From Pyramidobacter piscolens (GTDB lineage Bacteria > Synergistota > Synergistia > Synergistales > Dethiosulfovibrionaceae), in contig SFDM01000030.1 in assembly GCA_004558205.1 (NCBI GenBank), positions 1 through 36,351 of the forward strand: a stretch of DNA of 36,351 bases. The letters are read 5' to 3'. The position numbers were made by a program, and so were the translations under genes. Shown here piece by piece: positions 30,835 to 36,351 of the stretch; within the stretch, counting starts at the first letter, position 1; each line of letters opens with the position of its first letter. Below the pieces are notes generated by a model. It was not told the origin of the DNA. It saw nothing but the letters and a program-made list of their open reading frames with translations, and ran no database searches.

Positions 30835-30866
30835 ACGAGCCCCGGCGCGCGACGGCCGGGGCTCGT
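30835..30866 (+). terminator. Hairpin at the end of the LPP20-like operon
   Basis: ACGAGCCCCGGC (30835-30846) pairs perfectly with GCCGGGGCTCGT (30855-30866), loop 8 nt, 16 bp after the stop. No U-tract follows, as with other gene-end hairpins of this window. Confidence 0.7.
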
Positions 30867-30913
30867 CCTGCTGTAAAGCGCGTTTCAGAAGCGGCGGAAA
30901 AAGGGCGCAGATC

Positions 30914-31084
30914 AGACTCCTTGGCCATTAAGCAGCTAAATTAACGACTCGAAGGAGACGACCCGAAGGGCATCCAGTCGTTTCAGACATACTCGGGCCT
31001 TCGGCCTGCGCAGCACGCTTTGTGGATGCCCCTAGGGTCGCCCCCTCAAAAGACACTCATTTTATTTCTGTCGATAAAGAGTAT
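30914..31084. repeat. R2 structured repeat, copy A
   Basis: The core 30933-31047 is 115 bp, equal in length to copy B (34254-34368), and aligns with it throughout: CAGCTAAATTAACG, GACCCGAAGGGCATCCAGTC, AGACATACTCGGGCCTTCGG, TGGATGCCCCTAGGGTCGCC. It is a long imperfect palindrome (GACGACCCGAAGGGCATCCA against TGGATGCCCCTAGGGTCGCC) with an inner GGGCC/GGCC stem. The right flank up to AGTAT (31080-31084) also aligns; the left end is diverged. Confidence 0.75.
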
Positions 31085-31094
31085 CGCACATAAC

Positions 31095-31140
31095 AAAAAG
31101 GAGAGCTCCCTCGAGATTTTCAAGGGGAACTCTCCTTTTT
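31095..31140. terminator. Bidirectional terminator hairpin
   Basis: AAAAAGGAGAG (31095-31105) pairs with CTCTCCTTTTT (31130-31140), with TCCC/GGGA extending inward. U-tracts occur in both directions. It stands in the 666-bp gene-free stretch between the LPP20-like operon and the convergent nitrilase gene. Confidence 0.8.
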
Positions 31141-31165
31141 GTGTGATATTTCCTTTTAAGGGCAT

Positions 31166-31181
31166 TGTTCCACGTGGAACA
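31166..31181. promoter_or_regulatory. parS: parS centromere site
   Basis: TGTTCCACGTGGAACA is a perfect 16-bp palindrome identical in its core (GTTCCACGTGGAAC) to the chromosomal parS sequence bound by ParB in many bacteria. It lies in non-coding DNA. ParB nucleates here and spreads to organise the origin region, and most chromosomal parS sites cluster around oriC. No parA/parB is in the window. Confidence 0.85.
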
Positions 31182-31204
31182 TTTTCCGCCGGCGGTGAAA
31201 TTTC

Positions 31205-31485
31205 ATACCAATTCCTCATTGACGTACTTAATGTCAAATTGAAGAGTCACGTCAAAAGATTTCAACGCAAAGGGCGCAAAGATTCGCAAAGGAAAACCTT
31301 AAAAGACTTTTAGAACTGTAAAATCAATTAAAATATATAAAATTTCGTCATTTTAACTTTCTTTTTAATTCATAATTTAGGTCTTATTTTCCCTTTGCGT
31401 CCTTTGCGCCCTTTCTGTTCAGCCTTTGCGTTGAAATACTTTGATCTTCGGTCCGGCATTAAGCATGTTGAATGCGAAGTAGTAT
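31205..31485. repeat. R1 palindromic interspersed repeat, intact copy
   Basis: 281 bp from ATACCAATTCCTCATTGACG to GTAGTAT. The arms TTTCAACGCAAAGGGCGCAA (about 31260) and CCCTTTGCGTCCTTTGCGCC then CAGCCTTTGCGTTGAAAT (about 31391-31437) face each other. Its final T at 31485 is the complement of the last A of the nitrilase TGA stop codon, so the element abuts the coding sequence exactly. Confidence 0.87.
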
Positions 31486-32306
31486 CAAAGGTGCTTTTCG
31501 AGCCGGTAAAGGTCTTTCCGTCTCTGCGCCAACAGAGGCAGCTGCTCGCGTACGGCGTCGACGCGCGACAGGTCGAGGTCGGCGATCTTCATGGCCTCCT
31601 TTTCGTCGAGGCGCTCAACCACCTCGCCCCAGGGCGATACAGCGATGGAATTTCCATAGGCGTGGTAGGAGGCGTCCATATCGCGGGCTGGCGAGACGCC
31701 CACGGCGTAGACCTGGTTGTCCAGGGCCCGGGCGCGGAAGGTCAGCTCCCAATGCGCGGGGCCGGTGGTCATGTTGAAGGCCGCGGGGAAAAGGATCACG
31801 CGGGCTCCTTCGTCGGCCATCAGGCGGCTCAGCTCGGGGAACCGGATGTCGTAGCAGATTCCAAGGCCGATTCGGCCGAACTCCGTGTCGAAGACCGTCA
31901 CATCGCCGCCCGGCGTCAGCGTCTCCGATTCTTTGAAGCGCTGGCCGCCCTTCACGTCGATGTCGAAGAGGTGCATCTTGCGGTGCCGCGCGCGGAGGCG
32001 CCCTTCGCGGTCGAAGACGAAGGAGGTGTTGAAGACGTGCCCCGCGTTGTCCTTTTCGGGCATGGATCCGGCCACGAGCCAGATTTTGTTCTCCCCCGCG
32101 CAGCGCGACAGGGCGCTGAAGCAGGGGCCGCCCTCGGGCTCCGCGTAGGTTGGGAAGTTGCGCGTCTCGTAGGGGCAGTTGAACATCTCGGGCAGCACTG
32201 CCATATCGGCGCCCTGCCCGGCGGCCTGCTCGACGTATTTTTCCGCGGCGGCCAGACTATCCTCTTTTTTAGGGTAAACTTTCATCTGGATAAGTGCAAT
32301 TTTCAT
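31485..32306 (-). CDS. Nitrilase-superfamily carbon-nitrogen hydrolase (omega-amidase-like)
   Basis: 273 residues from the ATG at 32306 (MKIALIQMKVYPKKEDS), chosen since GGAGG lies 7 bases before it; an ATG two codons earlier is closer to that site. The Glu-Lys-Cys triad is visible: VLPEMFNCPY, ARHRKMHLFDID and GLGICYDIRFPELSRL. The family hydrolyses small amides; the closest-looking members are omega-amidases that act on 2-oxoglutaramate or 2-oxosuccinamate, but side specificity cannot be proved. Single gene on the minus strand, divergent from pckA, cytoplasmic. Its stop is at the very edge of an R1 element, so the natural 3' untranslated region has been replaced. Confidence 0.9.
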   Translation of the reverse strand: MKIALIQMKVYPKKEDSLAAAEKYVEQAAGQGADMAVLPEMFNCPYETRNFPTYAEPEGGPCFSALSRCAGENKIWLVAGSMPEKDNAGHVFNTSFVFDREGRLRARHRKMHLFDIDVKGGQRFKESETLTPGGDVTVFDTEFGRIGLGICYDIRFPELSRLMADEGARVILFPAAFNMTTGPAHWELTFRARALDNQVYAVGVSPARDMDASYHAYGNSIAVSPWGEVVERLDEKEAMKIADLDLSRVDAVREQLPLLAQRRKDLYRLEKHL

Positions 32307-32377
32307 GAACATTCCTCCTTCAGCTTTTTCTGCCCCATATTACCATAAAAATGGTCTGGAAAGAAGCAAAATCGCAG

Positions 32378-32406
32378 TTGACGCACCGCCGCTTTTTCAA
32401 TAGAAT
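32378..32406 (+). promoter_or_regulatory. Promoter of the PEP carboxykinase gene
   Basis: TTGACG (32378-32383) and TAGAAT (32401-32406) with a 17-bp spacer, each one base off consensus. The predicted start near 32413 leaves a leader of about 85 nt before the ATG at 32498. Confidence 0.75.
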
Positions 32407-32497
32407 CAAATCGGATTCTGAAGTTTTTGACAATGTAGCGACGCGCGAAGGGCACTTGAGGAAGCTCTGCGACAGTCCTGCGAGAGGGGTAAGGACA

Positions 32498-34171
32498 ATG
32501 GTTGAACAAGAATTTTTTGAGAATATGGATCTTTTTAAGACTCTGCATAAACTGCCGGTGAGAACGACGGTGGAAACGGCCTTTTATGAGAACAACGTGG
32601 TGCGCGTTGACAGCATCGCGCAGGCCTATGACATGGCGCGGAAGACGCCCGGCACGGTGGAGCTGACAGCTATGCCGATTTACAAGCCCGACGAGCAGGG
32701 ACTGCCCGCGGGGTCGAACGTGCTGCTCTTCAACGACGGCAGCGTGGTGGGGCGCTGCGCGGCCGCCAGGCGGATCGTGGGCACGCCCGACGCCGATGTG
32801 ACGAAGCTCTGCGGCGTGCTTCGCGAGGCCATCTTCAACGCCCGGGGACGGAAGTTCTACGAGGCCGAAACCGTGGTGGGCCTTGACAAGGACTTTATGA
32901 TCCGCGCGCGGCTGCTGATCCCCGAGGGATTTGAGAACAACCTGCTGAGCTGGATGCTGAATTTCCAGTTTCTGGACCCCGTGACCCGCAACGTCTACAA
33001 GAATTCCCGCGTCATCGAGGGCGAAGGTGAAATCCTGGTCTATGCCGATCCTTACTGGCGCGATCCCGACTTCCCCCTGGGGCTGGCGTTCTTCTCTCCC
33101 GAGCAGAACTGCGCGGCCATCTTGGGCATGCGCTATTTCGGCGAGCTGAAAAAGGGGACGCTGACCCTTGCCTGGGGCGCCGCGGCGCGCCACGGCTACG
33201 CTGCCTGCCACGGCGGCCTGAAGCGTTTCACCCGCGAGGACGGCGGGCGCTTTGTCCTGGGCGTGTTCGGCCTCTCGGGATCGGGCAAATCCACGATCAC
33301 CCACGCCAAGCACGACGGCAAATACGACGTGATGGTGCTTCACGACGACGCCTTTATCGTCAACGTGAAGGAACGCTACGCCATCGCCATGGAGCCCACC
33401 TATTTCGACAAGCTTCAGGATTACCCCATGGGCTGTGAGGACAATAAATACCTGCTGACGGTCCAGAACTGCGGCGTCACCCACAACGCCGACGGCAAGC
33501 TGATGGCCGTCACGGGCGACCTGCGCAATGGCAACGGCCGTGCGATCAAGTCGCGGCTGTGGACGAAGAACCGCGTGGACCGCATCGACGAGCCTCTGAA
33601 CGCGATCTGCTGGCTGATGAAGGATCCCACGCTTCCGCCGGTGGTCCGCCTGACGGGAGCTTCTCTGGCTTCTGCCATGGGCGCCACGCTGGCGACCCGC
33701 CGCACCACCGCCGAACATCTGGCGAAGGGTGTGGACAGGAACGCTCTGGTCATCGAGAGCTATGCCAACCCCTTCCGCACCTATCCTCTGTCGCAGGACT
33801 ACGAGCGTTTCAAGGCCTTGATCGAGGACGGCGTGGCCTGCTATATCCTGAACACGGGCGACTTTATGGGCGTCAAGGTGACGCCTAGGCACACTTTCGG
33901 GATCATTGAGGCCATCGTGGAGGAACGGGCGAACTTCGTGCCTTTCGGTTCCATCCCAGGCATGGAGTACATGCCGATCGCCGGTTTCGACGTGAACATG
34001 GAGGACAAGGCCTATATCCTGGGGCTCCTGCACAACATGAACGACCGCTACCAATTCATCAGCAGCCGCGCCGACGCCAAGGGCGGCATCGACGCGCTGC
34101 CTCAGGACGCGCTGGATTCAATCCACGCCGTGATCGAGGCTTTAAGCGCTCTGGAAGCGAAAGCGGAATAA
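32498..34171 (+). CDS. pckA: Phosphoenolpyruvate carboxykinase (ATP-type), divergent
   Basis: 557 residues from the ATG at 32498 (MVEQEFFENMDLFKTLHK), with AAGGA close upstream; the frame is open to 32351 but that part covers the promoter. The enzyme interconverts oxaloacetate and PEP with ATP. The P-loop VFGLSGSGKST is at about residue 258, followed by VMVLHDDAFIV in place of the usual GDDEHGW kinase-2 motif. The C-terminal PPVVRLTGASLASAMGATLATRRTT and SYANPFRTYPLSQDYERF match the ATP/metal-site half of the family. N-terminal half is more divergent. The variant kinase motif makes it a divergent subfamily; I am sure of the superfamily, less of the reaction. In amino-acid fermenters the enzyme commonly links C4 and C3 pools. 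Confidence 0.85.
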   Translation: MVEQEFFENMDLFKTLHKLPVRTTVETAFYENNVVRVDSIAQAYDMARKTPGTVELTAMPIYKPDEQGLPAGSNVLLFNDGSVVGRCAAARRIVGTPDADVTKLCGVLREAIFNARGRKFYEAETVVGLDKDFMIRARLLIPEGFENNLLSWMLNFQFLDPVTRNVYKNSRVIEGEGEILVYADPYWRDPDFPLGLAFFSPEQNCAAILGMRYFGELKKGTLTLAWGAAARHGYAACHGGLKRFTREDGGRFVLGVFGLSGSGKSTITHAKHDGKYDVMVLHDDAFIVNVKERYAIAMEPTYFDKLQDYPMGCEDNKYLLTVQNCGVTHNADGKLMAVTGDLRNGNGRAIKSRLWTKNRVDRIDEPLNAICWLMKDPTLPPVVRLTGASLASAMGATLATRRTTAEHLAKGVDRNALVIESYANPFRTYPLSQDYERFKALIEDGVACYILNTGDFMGVKVTPRHTFGIIEAIVEERANFVPFGSIPGMEYMPIAGFDVNMEDKAYILGLLHNMNDRYQFISSRADAKGGIDALPQDALDSIHAVIEALSALEAKAE

Positions 34172-34181
34172 CCTCAAAAAA

Positions 34182-34235
34182 GCTCCCCGGAAAAAACGGC
34201 GCGTGCGGCGTTTTTTTTCGGGGAGCCCCTTTTTA
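34182..34235 (+). terminator. Terminator of pckA
   Basis: GCTCCCCG (34182-34189) pairs with CGGGGAGC (34219-34226); AAAAAACG/CGTTTTTTTT lengthens the stem; CCCCTTTTT follows. Located 10 bp after the stop. Its T-run directly touches the left end of R2 copy B. Confidence 0.88.
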
Positions 34236-34403
34236 TACTAATTATCAATAGAACAGCTGAACTTAACGTCCGGGGCCGGCCCGAGGGGCCATGCAGTCGC
34301 TAAAGACATACTCGGCCTGTTCGGCCTGCCTATACTTGCTTGGTGGATACCCTTCGGGTCGGCCCCTCCGTGTCCATTTTGCGTTTTTATTGCAAAATAG
34401 TAT
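34235..34403. repeat. R2 structured repeat, copy B
   Basis: 169 bp from ATACTAATTATCAATA to GCAAAATAGTAT, with imperfect terminal inverted repeats. The 115-bp core (34254-34368) matches copy A. Internal palindromes: GGGGCCGGCCCGAGGGGCC, and GGCCTGTTCGGCC. A small hairpin ATTTTGC (34376-34382) / GCAAAAT (34392-34398) lies by the right end. It exactly fills the space between the pckA terminator and the last base of the next gene's stop codon. Confidence 0.75.
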
Positions 34404-35728
34404 TATATGCCCTCAGAGCTTGAAGGCATGAAAAGCACTTTAATGGTCGAGAGCATCAGATAGAAATCGAACATCAGCGAGAAATTCTCGATGTAGAGCA
34501 GATCCAGTTTCACCTTGTCCTCGAAGACAGTGTTGTAACGCCCGAAGACCTGTGCATAGCCCGTCAGTCCCGCTTTCACCTTTAGGCGGTAGCGGAAGGC
34601 GGGGAAGATGGCGCAGTATTTTTCGGTCAGCTCCGGCCGCTCGGGACGGGGGCCCACCACGGACATCTCGCCCCTCAGGATGTTGATCAGCTGGGGCAGT
34701 TCGTCGACGCGGCATTTCCGTATCACTCGCCCGATGGGGGTGACCCGCGGGTCGTCTTTGCTGGCAATTTCCGCGCCTTTCATTTCGGCGTTGGGAATCA
34801 TGCTGCGGAACTTCAAGAGCTGGAACTTCCGCCCGTTTTCGGTCACGCGGATCTGCCTGTAGAACACGGGGCCGCCGTCGTAGAGGCGGATCGCCGCCGC
34901 GACGGCCAGCATCAGGGGGCCCAGTGCGAGCAGCGCTAACGCGGACAGGACCACGTCGATCAGACGCTTTGTCATGCGCTGTTCGTTGGTCATGCTCCGG
35001 TTGCGGAACAGGAAGCTGGGAATGTCGTCGATCTGGCACTTCACGGCGCCGTTGATGAAGATTTCGTCCACCGTGGGAACCATGAGCAAGCGCTTGTTCG
35101 TCTCGTAACAATGGCGGATGACCACCGATCTCAGCGTGGGGCTGCCGTGTCCGAGCATCAGCACCAGAGGCTGCCGGTCGATCGCCCTTTTGACGGCGTC
35201 GTAGCCGTCGCGTTCGTGGCAGTACTGGACGATCTTATAGCGTTTCCCCTCGGTGGCGAATTTTTTCAGGACCCGCTCGTCGTCTTCGGGATCCGAAAGG
35301 ATAGCGACGGCGTTCTGCGCTGGGTTCAGCTTGAAATAGGCCCAGTTGGCGGCGATATAGAGAAGGGTTGCCGCCGTCAGCTGTATCGCCGTGACGAACA
35401 GCAGCGGCGGGAGGCTGATGAAGTAGTGAAGCATCAGGCTCAGCTGCGCCCAGGCCGTGAAGTTGGAGAGGATCACCGCGAGCGTAAAGGAGTAAATCAG
35501 TTCCCTCAGACGCAGGATGCCGATGCGGTAGCTGCTGTAGGAAAGGCTGAGAGCCATCAGGACCAGCAGGTAGATAACGCCGATCACGTAGTTGTCCTTG
35601 AACATCAGTTCGTCCACTTCGTAGTAGCGCTTGTAGCCTAGCAGGTAAATGCCGGCGGTCGTCGCAACGAGCAGCGTTTTAAACAGAAACATGATGGAAT
35701 TCTTGAATTTTCTTACTAACGCCTTCAT
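34403..35728 (-). CDS. Polyprenyl-phosphate sugar-1-phosphate transferase (exopolysaccharide type)
   Basis: 441 residues. Residues 1-125 hold four to five membrane helices, 130-235 a cytoplasmic Rossmann-like domain (AVAILSDPEDDERVLKKF), and 250-441 the bacterial sugar transferase domain: KRLIDVVLSALALLALGPLM, GGPVFYRQIRVTENGRKFQLLKFRSM, DELPQLINILRGEMSVVGPRPERPE. This is the WcaJ/WbaP-like layout, which moves a sugar phosphate from a UDP-sugar onto undecaprenyl phosphate and starts capsule, exopolysaccharide or O-antigen synthesis. GGAGAG precedes the ATG. It is alone here, with no other glycan genes in view. The stop TAA shares its last base with the R2 repeat end. Confidence 0.93.
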   Translation of the reverse strand: MKALVRKFKNSIMFLFKTLLVATTAGIYLLGYKRYYEVDELMFKDNYVIGVIYLLVLMALSLSYSSYRIGILRLRELIYSFTLAVILSNFTAWAQLSLMLHYFISLPPLLFVTAIQLTAATLLYIAANWAYFKLNPAQNAVAILSDPEDDERVLKKFATEGKRYKIVQYCHERDGYDAVKRAIDRQPLVLMLGHGSPTLRSVVIRHCYETNKRLLMVPTVDEIFINGAVKCQIDDIPSFLFRNRSMTNEQRMTKRLIDVVLSALALLALGPLMLAVAAAIRLYDGGPVFYRQIRVTENGRKFQLLKFRSMIPNAEMKGAEIASKDDPRVTPIGRVIRKCRVDELPQLINILRGEMSVVGPRPERPELTEKYCAIFPAFRYRLKVKAGLTGYAQVFGRYNTVFEDKVKLDLLYIENFSLMFDFYLMLSTIKVLFMPSSSEGI

Positions 35729-35910
35729 ATTTCTATCTCTCCATCCATTTTCTCGGAAAAGTCCTTGTTTCTCCCTGTTTCAAGGTGCTTTTCCGCATAG
35801 TGTATATAGATAATAATAGCATAAGGGCACTGAAAAGGAAATGCGATGAAAGGCAATTAGAAATCCTGTTGGCTGGAGTAATTTTGGTACGGGATGACGC
35901 ACTCGGAAAC

Positions 35911-35946
35911 GAAGGAGCCTCGCCGCATCCGCGGCGAGGCTCCTTC
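35911..35946 (-). terminator. Terminator-like hairpin after grdA
   Basis: GAAGGAGCCTCGCCGC (35911-35926) pairs perfectly over 16 bp with GCGGCGAGGCTCCTTC (35931-35946), loop ATCC, 17 bp after the grdA stop. The minus-strand tail is GTTTCC, a weak U-tract; on the plus strand ATTTTT follows. Confidence 0.8.
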
Positions 35947-35963
35947 ATTTTTGTGGCGTTTTT

Positions 35964-36351
35964 TTACAGATGATACTTGGAATACTGCTCGCGGATGCCC
36001 TTAACGGCGGCGGCGAGAGCTTCGGGATCGAGCACCATTTCCATCATGGAAATCTGCTCTTCCCAGGCTGCGGGATCGGCTTCCGCGCGAATTTCTTCGT
36101 CAAAAATATCGTAAACGGCGAGTCCTAACTGGACGCCGGCCAAAGGTCCTGCATAGGTGGGATCTCCATTGGTCACGGTTTCGGCGTAAATCTCCGCGCC
36201 TTCAGCGTCGGATGAACCGAAAATGACCACGCAGTTTTCCGCACCGTACTTCTCAGACATGTCGATGACACGCTGCTGGTTCTGCAGGTCCATGGCTCCA
36301 GCGGCCGTTCAGACGAAGCACTCCGTCGCCTCGAAGACGACTTCGGCGCCG
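35964..36351 (-). CDS. grdA: Glycine/sarcosine/betaine reductase selenoprotein A, partial
   Basis: The last 128 residues are in the window; the 5' end lies beyond the right edge. Reading through the in-frame TGA at 36311-36309 as selenocysteine gives EVVFEATECFVUTAAGAMDL, the unmistakable GrdA redox motif C-x-x-U, followed by NQQRVIDMSEKYGAENCVVIFGSSDAEGAEIYAETVTNGDP. GrdA carries the carboxymethyl-selenoether between the substrate-specific protein B and protein C of glycine reductase, yielding acetyl phosphate and ATP. If Sec is residue 44 as in studied GrdA proteins, about 30 residues are missing and the total is about 158, the normal size. A standard gene caller would start it at 36293 and miss the Sec. 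It ends its transcript; other grd genes should lie to the right. Confidence 0.95.
36270..36311 (-). promoter_or_regulatory. Selenocysteine UGA codon and SECIS-like hairpin in grdA
   Basis: TGA is at 36311-36309. Directly after it ACG (36308-36306) can pair with CGT (36272-36270), and GCTGG (36302-36298) with CCAGC (36279-36275), closing an 18-nt apical loop. A stem-loop this close behind the UGA is what bacterial SelB needs. The pairing was done by eye. Confidence 0.6.

Noticed and set aside
11157..31485. R1/R2 repeats as a CRISPR array
   Set aside because: Copies are kilobases apart, palindromic and over 100 bp long; no regular spacers and no cas genes.
32303..34054. 583-codon open frame on the minus strand
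   Set aside because: Antisense to pckA; His/Gln/Val-rich translation with no family features, typical of a shadow of a GC-rich gene.

Overview
The window looks like chromosomal DNA of a GC-rich, Gram-negative, amino-acid-fermenting anaerobe. My best guess is the phylum Synergistota. This is inferred from gene content, not from a marker gene: a selenocysteine glycine reductase subunit (grdA), three D-aminoacylases in a row, TTT and TRAP carboxylate transporters, Sec-exported CsgG-like and LPP20-like proteins implying an outer membrane, and a T-box riboswitch. No rRNA, tRNA or CRISPR array was seen.

Layout. 1-180: tail of a TnpB gene and the right end of its IS200/IS605-type element, run into the 3' end of tctA. 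142-4352: tctCBA tripartite tricarboxylate transporter operon (minus) with a divergent LysR regulator. 4462-9758: lysine/diaminopimelate operon asd-dapA-dapB-dapH-lysC (minus), from a consensus promoter through a T-box leader with one stem I but two antiterminator/terminator units. 9999-11129: alanine racemase. 11524-17780: an M20 amidohydrolase and three paralogous D-aminoacylases. 17922-23645: TRAP transporter dctPQM, glycerate 2-kinase and a divergent CdaR-type regulator. Together 11.5-23.6 kb reads as an uptake and hydrolysis module for N-acyl or D-amino acids and an organic acid.

24184-30818: two divergent three-gene operons of exported proteins. The minus operon has two CsgG-like proteins, each with a shared C-terminal domain, plus a related third protein. 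The plus operon has three proteins that each carry one LPP20-like domain with the same MKDFE core. These are the building blocks of flagellar protein FlgT spread over separate polypeptides. I consider this the best candidate for an undescribed envelope system.

30819-31484 is gene-free but dense: terminators, a structured repeat, a perfect 16-bp parS palindrome and a palindromic repeat. 31485-36351 holds a nitrilase-family amidohydrolase, an ATP-type PEP carboxykinase, a polyprenyl-phosphate sugar transferase, and at the edge the 3' part of grdA with an in-frame UGA and a SECIS-like hairpin.

Two interspersed repeat families run through the window. R1 has three near-complete copies of 278-281 bp and one decayed copy. 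R2 has two copies. Both have ends resembling ATACTA...TAGTAT, and two element ends overlap the last base of a gene's stop codon.
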